DNA of 64,000 nt from Gemmatimonadetes bacterium SCN 70-22 (GTDB lineage: Bacteria; Gemmatimonadota; Gemmatimonadetes; Gemmatimonadales; Gemmatimonadaceae). Each line of letters starts with the position of its first letter. The first letter of the stretch is position 1. Position numbers and translations under genes: made by a program. The DNA is taken from positions 1 through 64,000 of the forward strand of contig MEDZ01000025.1 in assembly GCA_001724275.1 (NCBI GenBank), read 5' to 3'. Shown piece by piece: positions 1 to 8,265 of the stretch. The notes under the pieces were generated by a model. The model had not been told where the DNA came from. It was given only the letters and a program-made list of their open reading frames with translations, and did not search any database.

Positions 1-2
1 TG

Positions 3-86
3 GTCGCCCGCATCCTCGATCACCTGGACGTCGAGCACGCACTCGTCAGGCGCTGGGGCGGCGAGCCGGACGCCCTCAATGCCTGA
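3..86 (+). CDS. 3' end of an unrecognised gene (partial)
   Basis: An open frame enters from the left edge and stops at a TGA at 84-86. The 27 visible residues end in GEPDALNA. It carries the same codon bias as its neighbours and runs up to 15 bp before the next start on the same strand, so it is probably the tail of an upstream gene in one operon with the phosphodiesterase. Too little is present to name a family. Confidence 0.5.
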   Translation, partial: VARILDHLDVEHALVRRWGGEPDALNA

Positions 87-101
87 GCGGAGGGCGCCCT
101 C

Positions 102-602
102 GTGAGCGGCGCCCCCGTGAGCGACGCCTCCCTCGTCATCGGGCTCATCTCCGACACGCATGGGCAGGTGCGTGCCGACGTGCACCGCGCCCTGGGCGGC
201 GTCGCCTTCATCCTGCACGCCGGCGACGTGTGCGGCGACGAGGTGCTCATGGAGCTGGACCTCATCGCCCCCACCATCGCCGTGCGCGGAAACTGCGACG
301 ACCCCGACCATCCGCGGCTGGTCCGCGCCATCGAGCGCGTGGAGCGCGGCGTCCGCATCCACGTGAGCCACGGACACGAGCTGGGCGTCCCCACCGTGGA
401 TCGTCTCCTCGCGGCCTACGACGCCGACGTCATCGTCTATGGCCACACGCACCGTCCTCTGTTCGCGCGGGCCGGCGCTCGCCTGGTCGTGAACCCGGGG
501 GCGGCAGGCCCGCGGCGATTCGACATCGTGCCGAGCGTGGCGCGGCTCACCATCGGCGCCGGCGGCGCCGTCGACGTGGAGCTGGTGGAGCTCTCCGCGT
601 AA
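102..602 (+). CDS. YfcE/MJ0936-family metallophosphodiesterase
   Basis: A 166-residue soluble calcineurin-like phosphoesterase. All five metal and catalytic blocks are present in order: SDTHG (D18, H20), HAGDV (D42), GNCD (N64), SHGH (H90, H92) and GHTH (H115, H117). Length and order match the small YfcE/MJ0936 group, manganese-dependent phosphodiesterases active on artificial substrates and of uncertain natural substrate. The GTG at 102 is chosen because a GGAGGG ribosome binding site lies 7 bp before it; a second GTG at 117 is possible. The gene probably shares a transcript with the partial gene upstream. Confidence 0.85.
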   Translation: MSGAPVSDASLVIGLISDTHGQVRADVHRALGGVAFILHAGDVCGDEVLMELDLIAPTIAVRGNCDDPDHPRLVRAIERVERGVRIHVSHGHELGVPTVDRLLAAYDADVIVYGHTHRPLFARAGARLVVNPGAAGPRRFDIVPSVARLTIGAGGAVDVELVELSA

Positions 603-646
603 CCGCGCGTTCGGCGAGCGGGCCTAACGAGTCGCGGCGCGCCCAT

Positions 647-659
647 GGGAACTTCCCAA
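647..659. promoter_or_regulatory. perfect 13-bp palindrome in front of the histidine kinase gene
   Basis: TGGGAA-C-TTCCCA is a perfect inverted repeat in the 91-bp gap between the phosphodiesterase and the kinase gene. It could be an operator for a dimeric regulator. No promoter boxes are clear beside it, so the role is a guess. Confidence 0.3.
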
Positions 660-693
660 TGGTGACGTCCTCCGGGCGTCGTGCGTGTAGCGG

Positions 694-2559
694 GTGCCAC
701 TGGGCATTTGCGCCACCGCCGTCGATACTTCCCGCGTGACGTTCCCCACTCCCTCCCGTCTCTCGTCGCTTCGCCGCTGGACCCGTGACTGGTCGCGGCG
801 TCGCGCCGACCATTTCGGGCTCCATGGCGCCTCGGCGCTCGAGCACTGGCGCGGGCGCATCCTCGCGTCCATGCTCGGCTCCGCCCTCGTGTTCGGCATT
901 CCGCCGCTGCTGGTCGCCATCTGGACCTACGTCGATCGCGGGCTGTGGGCGATGATCGTCGTCGACCTCGTGGCGTACGGCACCGTCCCCTACGTCCTCT
1001 TCAGCCGGCGCCCCACGTATCGCGCGCGCGCCTGGACCTTCATCGGGGCCTTCTGGGTCATCGGCGCCCTCGCCCTCGCCCTGGCCGGCTTCCGGACCGC
1101 CGGCGCCGTCTGGCTGACCATGGCGGCCCTCTGCGCGGGGATGCTCATCAGCGGGCGCGCCGGGCTGGCCGTGGTCCTGGCCAACGCGGCCTTCTTCGTC
1201 GCACTCGGGTTCGGCGTGGCGGCCCGTGCTTTTCCCTGGGCGGCGCGCGTCGAGTACCCCGTGCTCCTCTGGGTCATGTCCGGGCTCAACACGACGATGC
1301 TGGGCCTCCTGGCCACCCTCTCCGTCGCCGTCCTGGTCAATGGACTCGAGCGCGAGGCGGAGGCGCGCGTGCGCGCGGAGTCCGAGCGGCGCAGCAGCCA
1401 GAAGCTCGAAGCGCTCGGGACGCTCGTGGGCGGGGTCGCGCACGACTTCAACAACCTCCTCGCGCCCATCGTCGCCAACGTCGAGCTGCTCCTTTCGGAG
1501 GAGCTCTCCTCCGAGCAGCGCGAGGTGCTCGGCGACATCCGCGCCTCGGCCGACCGCGGGCGCGACCTGGTGCATCGCCTCCTCGTGCTGCCGCAGGGGA
1601 GGCTCGCCGAGGCGGGGACGTGCGACGTGGCCGAGGTGGCGCGGGAGGTGGCGCGCATCGTGCGCCCGCACGCCGGCCCCCTCGTGACGATCGACGTGCA
1701 CACCACCCCCACGGGGGCGACGTGCGGGAGCGCGAGCGAGTGGCACCAGGTCGTCATGAACCTCGCGATGAACGCCGTGCAGGCGATGCCGGCCGGGGGG
1801 ACGCTGACGCTCGAGGTCGACCTCGTGGACGAGTGGGGGCGGCGCAACTGCCGGCTCCGCGTCCGTGACACGGGGAAGGGAATGTCGCCCGAGACCCTGG
1901 CCCGCGCCTTCGACCCGTTCTTCACCACCAAGGCCCCGCACGGAGGGACCGGGCTGGGGCTGCACACGGTGCGCGGGCTGGTCAGGTCGTTAGGCGGGAC
2001 GGTGCGCCTCGAGAGCGCCGTCGGGGCCGGGACGGCCGTGACGGTCTGCGTCCCGCTCGCCGAACCCGCCGCCGCGGTGGCGGGAGGCGCCGCCCGGTCG
2101 CCGGCGCCGGCGGAGGGGCGCCCGCTCCCCGCCCGCCCCCCCGCGGCGCCCGGGATCGCCCCTCCGCCACGTGCAACGCCGTGGACGATCCTCGTGGTCG
2201 ACGACGAGCCCGCGGTGCTGGAGTCCACGCGACGGGCGCTCGCCGCGATGGGGCACACGGTCGCCACTGCCCCCTCGGCGGCCCACGCCGAGGCGTGGTT
2301 CCGCGATCACGGGGCGCGCTGCGACCTCGTCATCACGGACTACCGCATGCCCGGCCGCACGGGGCCGCAGCTCATCGCCTCGCTGCGCGGATCGCGCCCC
2401 CACCTCCCCGCCGTCGTCGTCAGCGGCTACGCCGCCGAGGCGGCGGGCGAGATCCGGGCCCTCGGCGGGGCGACGGCGCTCCTGGCCAAGCCCTACGGAC
2501 TCACCGAACTGCGCTCGGCGATCGACCGGGCCTGCCCCGCCGCCGCCGCGCGGAACTGA
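694..2559 (+). CDS. membrane hybrid histidine kinase with C-terminal receiver domain
   Basis: A sensor kinase of up to 621 residues. Residues about 60-215 form five or six hydrophobic segments without a clear extracytoplasmic sensor domain. A short coiled linker leads to the HisKA H-box GGVAHDFNNLL (phospho-acceptor H250), then the N-box (MNLAMNAVQAMP), G1 (DTGKGM), F box (FDPFFTTK) and G2 (GGTGLGLHTV). After a proline/alanine-rich linker, a receiver domain starts at ILVVDDEP, with phospho-acceptor D549 (ITDYRMP) and the conserved lysine K599 (KPY). No separate response regulator is adjacent, so output may be phosphotransfer to a regulator elsewhere. The start is uncertain: GTG 694, GTG 736 and ATG 871 are all in frame, with no clear ribosome binding site. 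Confidence 0.85.
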   Translation: MPLGICATAVDTSRVTFPTPSRLSSLRRWTRDWSRRRADHFGLHGASALEHWRGRILASMLGSALVFGIPPLLVAIWTYVDRGLWAMIVVDLVAYGTVPYVLFSRRPTYRARAWTFIGAFWVIGALALALAGFRTAGAVWLTMAALCAGMLISGRAGLAVVLANAAFFVALGFGVAARAFPWAARVEYPVLLWVMSGLNTTMLGLLATLSVAVLVNGLEREAEARVRAESERRSSQKLEALGTLVGGVAHDFNNLLAPIVANVELLLSEELSSEQREVLGDIRASADRGRDLVHRLLVLPQGRLAEAGTCDVAEVAREVARIVRPHAGPLVTIDVHTTPTGATCGSASEWHQVVMNLAMNAVQAMPAGGTLTLEVDLVDEWGRRNCRLRVRDTGKGMSPETLARAFDPFFTTKAPHGGTGLGLHTVRGLVRSLGGTVRLESAVGAGTAVTVCVPLAEPAAAVAGGAARSPAPAEGRPLPARPPAAPGIAPPPRATPWTILVVDDEPAVLESTRRALAAMGHTVATAPSAAHAEAWFRDHGARCDLVITDYRMPGRTGPQLIASLRGSRPHLPAVVVSGYAAEAAGEIRALGGATALLAKPYGLTELRSAIDRACPAAAARN

Positions 2560-2625
2560 TCGCCCCGGGCGCGGGGGCGCGCGCCGGCGCCGCCGCACCG
2601 AGATCGCGCCGCACCGCGCGCGTGC

Positions 2626-3753
2626 CTAACGCCGCGGGGCCATCCCGATGGCGTCGGCCGGGACCGTGGCCTGCAACTCCTCCGGGCGCGTGCTGAACCA
2701 CGACGTCACGAGCAGGAGCTCGTCGATCTCGTGCGCGGGAACCGTCGCCACCGCCTCCGACGTCCCGCCCTCGAACACGCGCTGGGAGGCGTCGCCCAGC
2801 GCCTCCCACTCGGCAGGCGTTCGGGGGGCGGGAAAGTCCCCCCGCACCACACCGCGCCGGATCAGGTAGAAGCGATCCTCGCCCCCGTGCCCCGGGACGA
2901 TGTACGCGAACGTCAGCGACTCCACGGCGAAGCGCAGGCGGGCGAACTGCTCGCGCAGCCCCTCCAGGCGTTGCAGCTTGTCGCGCAGCGCGGCCGCCCG
3001 CTCGAAGGCCAGCGCGTCGCTCGCCCCCTGCATCGCCGCCCGCAAACGCTCCAGCGGCTCGTCGCTGGCACACTCCAGGAAGGCCCGCGCCTGCCGCACG
3101 CGGTCGTCGTACTCCGCCTCGCGGACGGCCGCGACACACGGCCCCAGGCACGTCCCGATCTCGTGCCGGATGCACCCCGGCGTGCGCGGCGGGAAGGGGA
3201 GAAGCTCCCCCTGGTCGGCGAAGCGCATTCGATGGTCGAGCGTGCAGTCGCGCAGCCCCAGCGCATCGCCCAGTTCCCGAAGCGCGTCGCGCAACCGCTC
3301 GGCGCCGACGAAGGGCCCGTAGTAGACCCCCCCCCGCTCCCCGGCCCCCGACCCCCGCACCACGGTGAGCCGCGGCGCCACCCCTCCCCCCATGCGCACG
3401 AAGGCGTAGTGCCGCGCGTCGCGCTTCATCGCCACGTTGAACCGCGGACGCAGGCGCTTGATCTGCCGCAGCTCCTCCAACAGGGCGGCGAACTCGCTGG
3501 GGACATAGCTCCACTCGATCGTCGCCGCCTCGCGGACGATCCTCGCCCCCTTCTCCTTCGGGTAGGCCGCCCGGAAGTAGCTCAGCAGGCGCGTCCGCAC
3601 CTTCTTGCTCTTTCCGACGTACACCACCTCCCCCCCCTCGCCGAGCATCCGATACACCCCCGGTCGGTCCGCCGCCGAGCCGCGCACGATCTCGCGCAGC
3701 GCGGCCAGGCGCTTCGCCTCCGCTCGCCGCTCGGTCGGGGTCAGTGCTGGCAT
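2626..3753 (-). CDS. UvrC-like GIY-YIG endonuclease lacking the RNase H half (Cho-like)
   Basis: A 375-residue protein matching the N-terminal half of UvrC. The GIY-YIG domain (GVYRML...VVYVGKSKKVRTRL) lies at about residues 32-110. It is followed by cysteines spaced like the UvrC iron-sulfur ligands (RDCTL, then PGCIRHEIGTCLGPC), and a UVR motif (AFERAAALRDKLQRL) that contacts UvrB in UvrC. The C-terminal RNase H-like nuclease and the helix-hairpin-helix pair are missing, so only the 3' incision would be expected, as in Cho. The ATG at 3753 lies inside the end of mutM (13-bp overlap), which decides the start over upstream in-frame codons. The link to mutM suggests a DNA repair role. Confidence 0.8.
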   Translation of the reverse strand: MPALTPTERRAEAKRLAALREIVRGSAADRPGVYRMLGEGGEVVYVGKSKKVRTRLLSYFRAAYPKEKGARIVREAATIEWSYVPSEFAALLEELRQIKRLRPRFNVAMKRDARHYAFVRMGGGVAPRLTVVRGSGAGERGGVYYGPFVGAERLRDALRELGDALGLRDCTLDHRMRFADQGELLPFPPRTPGCIRHEIGTCLGPCVAAVREAEYDDRVRQARAFLECASDEPLERLRAAMQGASDALAFERAAALRDKLQRLEGLREQFARLRFAVESLTFAYIVPGHGGEDRFYLIRRGVVRGDFPAPRTPAEWEALGDASQRVFEGGTSEAVATVPAHEIDELLLVTSWFSTRPEELQATVPADAIGMAPRR

Positions 3754-4628
3754 CGATGACAGAAGACCGTCGTGCGCCCGTCGATGGCGTGCGTCTCGGC
3801 GAGCCTCGTCCCGCACCGCTCGCACGGCTCGCCGCCACGCCCGTAGGCATGCAGCTGCGCCGCGAACCCCCCGGCGCGATTGGAGGGGTCGCGATAATCC
3901 CTGAAGGTCGTCCCGCGCGCCAGCACCGACGCCCTCAACGTCGTCACCAGCGCCTCGTGCAGTCGCTCCACCTCGTCCCGGCGTAGCGCCCGCGCCGCGC
4001 GCGAGGGGTCGATCCCGGCACGCCAGAGCGCCTCGTTCGCGTAGATGTTGCCGACTCCCGCCACGATCCGCTGGTCCATCAGTGCCTTCTTGATCGCCAA
4101 CCGAGACCCCCGAAGAAGCCCCGATAATCGGTCGGGGGCGAACTCCGGGTCAAGTGGCTCCACACCGATGCGCGCGCAGTAGTGGGCGAGCGCGGCGTCG
4201 TCGGCCAGCGTTACCGTCCCGAGCCGTCGCACGTCGCGGTAGCGGAACCGGCCGCCGTCGGCCAGCTCCCACTCGATGACGGAGTAGGGATCGGCCGGAG
4301 CATAGGGTTCGACGTGCAAGGTCAACTCCATGCTCTCGCCCGGTTCCGTTTCGCTGCGCCGTGAGGCTGGAGCATCGTCCACGAGGACGGCACCGGTGAA
4401 TCGCGGCTGGATCAAGAGGTGCCAGCCGCCGGACAGCGAGATTATCGCCGTCTTGCCACGCCGCCAGACGCGCTCGATCCGCCGCCCCCGACATTGATGC
4501 TCCAGGTCGTCCTTGAATGCTCCGCGCAGCACATCGCCACGGACGACGCGAACATGCAGGATGCTCCTGCCGGAGAGTCGCGCGTTCAACTCGCGCGCGA
4601 TCGTCTCGACCTCAGGAAGCTCCGGCAC
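3741..4628 (-). CDS. mutM: formamidopyrimidine-DNA glycosylase (Fpg/MutM)
   Basis: A bifunctional glycosylase/AP lyase that removes 8-oxoguanine and formamidopyrimidines. After removal of the initiator, the N-terminus reads PELPEVETIA, giving the catalytic proline and adjacent glutamate. This fixes the start at the GTG at 4628, although the frame is open further upstream. The H2TH region (MDQRIVAGVGNIYANEALW) and a C-terminal zinc finger (CERCG...FCHRCQ, C-X2-C-X16-C-X2-C) are present. At 295 residues it is of family size. It starts inside the last codons of purD and overlaps the UvrC-like gene at its end, so translation is probably coupled. It has the only TTA codon I found outside the CGTTAGG context (near 4126). 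Confidence 0.95.
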   Translation of the reverse strand: MPELPEVETIARELNARLSGRSILHVRVVRGDVLRGAFKDDLEHQCRGRRIERVWRRGKTAIISLSGGWHLLIQPRFTGAVLVDDAPASRRSETEPGESMELTLHVEPYAPADPYSVIEWELADGGRFRYRDVRRLGTVTLADDAALAHYCARIGVEPLDPEFAPDRLSGLLRGSRLAIKKALMDQRIVAGVGNIYANEALWRAGIDPSRAARALRRDEVERLHEALVTTLRASVLARGTTFRDYRDPSNRAGGFAAQLHAYGRGGEPCERCGTRLAETHAIDGRTTVFCHRCQH

Positions 4629-5895
4629 GGCGGGCCAACTCTCGCCACCCGATATCTCGGCGGAGCACCTTGTCGGCAAATTGGACGGACTCGGCTGCTA
4701 CCAGGCTGAGCCGTTGGGCCTCGCGGAAGGTCGAGGCCACCGCCGTCACCGCGAAGACCCGCCCGCCAGCGGTCACCAACGCCCCGTCATCTCGGCGCCT
4801 GGTTGCGGCGTGGAAGGCGACGACTCCTTCGGGGAGCGGTGGGAGCACGATGGGTGCTCCGGTCGTCGGCGCCTCGGGGTAGCCCGGAGAGGCGACCACC
4901 GTCGTCACCGCGGCGCCACCACGGACCGTGACGGTGGGAGCATCGGCCAGCCCCCCCTCCACCGAGGCGCCGATCAGGAGCGGCAGCAGATCGCCCTCGA
5001 TCAGTGGGAGGACGACCTGGGTCTCGGGGTCGCCGAATCGGCAGTTGAACTCGACCACCCTGGGACCATCGCCCGTGAGCATCAACCCGACGTACAGGAG
5101 CCCCCGGAAGGGCGTCCCGCGGCGCCGCATCTCGGCGAGCGTTGGCGCCACGATGCGCTCGCTGGTCGCCCGCAGCACGCCCGCGGTGGCGACCGCAACG
5201 GGGGCGTATGCACCCATCCCACCGGTGTTGGGGCCGGCATCCCCCTCCAGCAGGCGCTTGTGGTCCTGTGCGCCCGGCAGGAGCACGAAGTGCTCCCCAT
5301 CCGTGATGGCAAAGATGGAGAGCTCCTCACCCTCCATGAACTCCTCGACCAGCACCTCCGCCCCGGCGGCGCCGAACGCCCCACCGAACATCCGGTCTAT
5401 CGCCTCCTCGGCCTCGGAAATCGTGGCAGCGACGACCACCCCCTTTCCCGCCGCCAGTCCACTGGCCTTGATGACCACCGGAGCACCACCGGCGCGAACC
5501 GCGCGCTTGGCCGACTCCGCATCGCCGTGCCAGGTTGCCCGCGCGGTCGGTACCCCCGCCGCGAGCATGACCTCCTTGGCGAAGCGCTTCGACGCCTCCA
5601 GCTGGGCCGCCGCCCTCGACGGGCCGAACACCCTGAAGCCCGCGTCGCGCAGCGCGTCGCTGACCCCCGCCGCCAGAGGGGCCTCGGGGCCGATGATCAC
5701 CAGCGACGGGTGCTCCGCACGCGCCAATGCGACCACGGCCGCCGGGTCGGTCACGGTGACCGGAGCGCAGCGGCCGAGCGAATCGATCCCCGGATTTCCC
5801 GGAGCGGCTACCAGATCGAGCGATGGGTCATCCTGCTTGAGCTTCCATGCGATGGCGTGCTCACGCCCGCCACTCCCCAGGAGGAGAATCTTCAC
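4612..5895 (-). CDS. purD: phosphoribosylamine-glycine ligase (GAR synthetase)
   Basis: Catalyses ATP-dependent joining of glycine to 5-phosphoribosylamine, the second step of de novo purine synthesis. The 427-residue product begins KILLLGSGGREHAIAWKL, typical of PurD, and has the ATP-grasp core including GPNTGGMGAYAP and EFNCRFGDPETQ. The GTG start at 5895 overlaps the stop of the M48 peptidase gene (GTGA), and its 3' end overlaps the mutM start by 17 bp. It therefore sits in a four-gene overlapping operon with M48 peptidase, mutM and the UvrC-like nuclease. A much longer in-frame extension upstream is only the antiparallel-free shadow of the peptidase gene. Confidence 0.97.
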   Translation of the reverse strand: MKILLLGSGGREHAIAWKLKQDDPSLDLVAAPGNPGIDSLGRCAPVTVTDPAAVVALARAEHPSLVIIGPEAPLAAGVSDALRDAGFRVFGPSRAAAQLEASKRFAKEVMLAAGVPTARATWHGDAESAKRAVRAGGAPVVIKASGLAAGKGVVVAATISEAEEAIDRMFGGAFGAAGAEVLVEEFMEGEELSIFAITDGEHFVLLPGAQDHKRLLEGDAGPNTGGMGAYAPVAVATAGVLRATSERIVAPTLAEMRRRGTPFRGLLYVGLMLTGDGPRVVEFNCRFGDPETQVVLPLIEGDLLPLLIGASVEGGLADAPTVTVRGGAAVTTVVASPGYPEAPTTGAPIVLPPLPEGVVAFHAATRRRDDGALVTAGGRVFAVTAVASTFREAQRLSLVAAESVQFADKVLRRDIGWRELARRAGAS

Positions 5896-6872
5896 GTCCC
5901 CGACGATCCCTTGAATGCGGTGTTGAAGGCGTCGCGCGCCCGGTCGAAGACTCCGCTCAGCGAGTCCATCGCCCCGCGCGCCTGCTCCCCATAATAACCG
6001 ACCGCATCCTCGATGTCCGACGACAGGGGCGGGGCACTCGCGTCGCTCCGGCGCCGGTAGTCCCCCGCCAGGATCCGCTCGTACGCCCCGGACTGCACCC
6101 AGCGCTGCAACTCCGCCGCCCGCACCGTCCCGAACGGATGCGTGCGGAACGCGGTGTTGATCACCTGCCAGACCTTGTCGGCCAGGTCGCCCTGTGCCTC
6201 GTAGTGCGACGCCTGCTCGAGGAAGGCATCCACCGAGAGCGAATCGTCGAGCTCCTTCCCCCCCGCCATCTTCATGAAGGTGCTCGCGGTGACCCGGAAG
6301 TCCTGCGTCGCGAGGAGCCCGGCGCGATCGGCCGAGAACTCTGCCTTCCGGTACCACTCCATCAGGGCCAGCTGGAAGGGGAGGAGGGCGAGGCCGGCGA
6401 GGAAGGGGAGGTTGTTGATCCCGATGGTGAGGATGATGATCGCGATCGTCGTGTAGGTCGTGTGCCCGCTCATGATGTGGCCGAGCTCGTGCCCGAGGAT
6501 GTCGCGTCGCTCCTCGTCGTCCAGCAGCTCCATGAGCCCCGAGTTGAGCACGATGAACGGCTTCTCGAACCCCACGGCCGCCGCGTTGACCAGCGGCGTC
6601 TGCGTGACGTAGAGCTCGGGCACCTCCTTCCAGTCCAGGGTCGCCAGGACCTCCTGGTACTGCGCCCAGAGCCGGGGACGCTGGGCGGGGCCCACCCGGA
6701 CCGCATTGGCCAGGAAGAGCTGGCGCACGCCGCGCTCCCCGAAGTACGCGGCCACCTTGCGCACCACCTGGTCGAAGCCCGGGATCGCGCGAAGGGTGTT
6801 GAGCGCCGCGCGATCGGCGGGGTGCTCCCAGGCGGCGGAGGAGATGTCGGTGAGGACGATGCGCTCGGGCAT
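5892..6872 (-). CDS. M48-family zinc metalloprotease
   Basis: A 326-residue peptidase. The zinc-binding HELGH motif is at residues 128-132, and the third ligand is in EFSADRAG, about 55 residues further on. Between them are one or two hydrophobic segments (about 143-175), as in membrane-associated M48 enzymes such as HtpX-like proteins. There is no cleavable signal peptide, and the N-terminal 85 residues precede the catalytic core. The C-terminal third is soluble and of unknown role. It is the first gene of the operon with purD-mutM-UvrC-like nuclease and ends in a 4-bp overlap with purD. The substrate cannot be predicted. Confidence 0.9.
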   Translation of the reverse strand: MPERIVLTDISSAAWEHPADRAALNTLRAIPGFDQVVRKVAAYFGERGVRQLFLANAVRVGPAQRPRLWAQYQEVLATLDWKEVPELYVTQTPLVNAAAVGFEKPFIVLNSGLMELLDDEERRDILGHELGHIMSGHTTYTTIAIIILTIGINNLPFLAGLALLPFQLALMEWYRKAEFSADRAGLLATQDFRVTASTFMKMAGGKELDDSLSVDAFLEQASHYEAQGDLADKVWQVINTAFRTHPFGTVRAAELQRWVQSGAYERILAGDYRRRSDASAPPLSSDIEDAVGYYGEQARGAMDSLSGVFDRARDAFNTAFKGSSGT

Positions 6873-6881
6873 GGAGGCTCT

Positions 6882-6920
6882 CGAGACGGGATTTGGGAGA
6901 CGGGGGACGGGAGTTCGGGG
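6882..6920. repeat. GGGAGAC-type short repeat upstream of the M48 gene
   Basis: Irregular copies of a 7-bp purine-rich unit (GGGAGAC, GGGGGAC) lie 10 bp before the M48 start codon, so the transcript leader is pyrimidine-rich. A GGGAG/CTCCC hairpin follows. The same unit recurs at the tig-clpP spacer and inside the second pstB gene. Confidence 0.5.
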
Positions 6921-6999
6921 ACGAAGCTCCCGCCCGGCGGCGGGTGGACCTACCTACGACCTGCGCGTGGGGAAAGTGTCGCCCTCTTCCCTCCGCCGG

Positions 7000-8172
7000 C
7001 TACGCCACGCCCTTGAAGGCGTGATCGATGTCGGCCACGAGGTCGTGCACGTCCTCGACCCCGACGCTGAAGCGGACCAGCCCATCGCCGATCCCCAGGC
7101 GCTGGCGTCGCTCGGGGGGGACCGAGGCGTGCGTCATCGTCGCGGGGTGGCACACGAGGCTCTCCACCCCGCCCAGCGATTCGGCCAGGGTGAAGAGGTG
7201 CAGGTTGTTGACCACCCGTTCCGCCTTCTCGCGCGACCCCAGCTCGATCGAGATCATCCCCCCGAAGCCCGACATCTGGCGGCTGGCGAGCGCGTGGTGC
7301 GGGTGCGACGCGAGCCCCGGGTAGTACACGCGCTCGTCACCGAGTCGCTCGGCCAGCCACGCGGCCACCTGGCGGCCGTTGGCGTCGTGCGCCGCCATCC
7401 TCAGGTGCAACGTCTTGGTCCCGCGGAGGACCAGCCAGGCGTCGAACGGCCCGGGGACCGCCCCGGCGGCGTTGAGGATGAACTGCAGCCGCGCCGCCAG
7501 GTCGTCGTCCTTCACCACCGCGCACCCGCCCACCATGTCGCTGTGGCCATTTAGGTACTTGGTGGTGGAATGGAAGACGATGTCGGCCCCGTGTTCCAGC
7601 GGGCGCTGGAAGACGGGGGTCGCGAACGTGTTGTCCACGATGAACAGCGCCCCGTGCCGCCGGGCGATCTCGCCCACGGCGGCGAGGTCGGTGATCCACA
7701 TCAGGGGGTTGGTCGGCGTCTCGACGATCACCGCCTTCACGTCGGGCGTCATCGCGTCGGCCACCCGCTGCGGGTCGCGGGTGTCGACATACGTGAAGCC
7801 GAGCCCCATGTTGGCCAGGATGCGGTCGAACAGGCGCGGGGTGCCGCCGTACATGTTGTCGGCGCAGAGGATGCGGTCGCCGGATTTGAACAGCTTCATG
7901 ATGGAGTCGATCGTCCCCATCCCGCTGGCGAAGGCGAAGCCATGCGTGCCACCTTCCAGCGCGGCGATGTTACGCTCGAGGGCCTCGCGCGTGGGATTCT
8001 TGCCCCGCGCGTACTCGTAGCCCTTGTTGTGGCCGAGCGCGTCCTGCGCGTAGGTCGATGTCTGGAAGATGGGGGTCATGATGGCGCCCGTCGTCGGGTC
8101 GGGGCGTTGCCCGGCATGGACGGCTCGGGTGCCACACGAGAACTGCAGGTCTTCGTCGAAGATGCGCGACAT
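7000..8172 (-). CDS. cystathionine gamma-synthase/lyase-type PLP enzyme
   Basis: A 390-residue Cys/Met-metabolism PLP enzyme. The pyridoxal-phosphate lysine is in HSTTKYLNGHSD (about K205). The family motifs YEYARGKNPTREALE, FASGMGTID, DNMYGGTPRLF and VETPTNPLM are clear, and the C-terminal SLGGVESLVCHPATMTHAS is intact. These motifs do not separate cystathionine gamma-synthase, gamma-lyase and O-acetylhomoserine-dependent enzymes, so substrate is left open. ATG at 8172 gives the N-terminus expected for the family. The gene is divergent from the HD-GYP regulator over about 93 bp and has no pathway neighbour here. Confidence 0.92.
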   Translation of the reverse strand: MSRIFDEDLQFSCGTRAVHAGQRPDPTTGAIMTPIFQTSTYAQDALGHNKGYEYARGKNPTREALERNIAALEGGTHGFAFASGMGTIDSIMKLFKSGDRILCADNMYGGTPRLFDRILANMGLGFTYVDTRDPQRVADAMTPDVKAVIVETPTNPLMWITDLAAVGEIARRHGALFIVDNTFATPVFQRPLEHGADIVFHSTTKYLNGHSDMVGGCAVVKDDDLAARLQFILNAAGAVPGPFDAWLVLRGTKTLHLRMAAHDANGRQVAAWLAERLGDERVYYPGLASHPHHALASRQMSGFGGMISIELGSREKAERVVNNLHLFTLAESLGGVESLVCHPATMTHASVPPERRQRLGIGDGLVRFSVGVEDVHDLVADIDHAFKGVA

Positions 8173-8265
8173 GAGATTGGGTGCGAGAGGGAACGACGTG
8201 AAGATACCACACGCTGCCGCGGCCGGGATGGCCGGAGGGGATTCACCTCGGTCGGGGGAGGGGAG

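Noticed and set aside
5896-6357. Extended purD frame upstream of GTG 5895
   Set aside because: It only overlaps the M48 gene in another frame; PurD similarity begins at the GTG.
7570-8265. Open frame extending upstream of the HD-GYP regulator
   Set aside because: It is antisense to the cystathionine enzyme; the ATG at 8266 has a strong ribosome binding site and begins the receiver domain.
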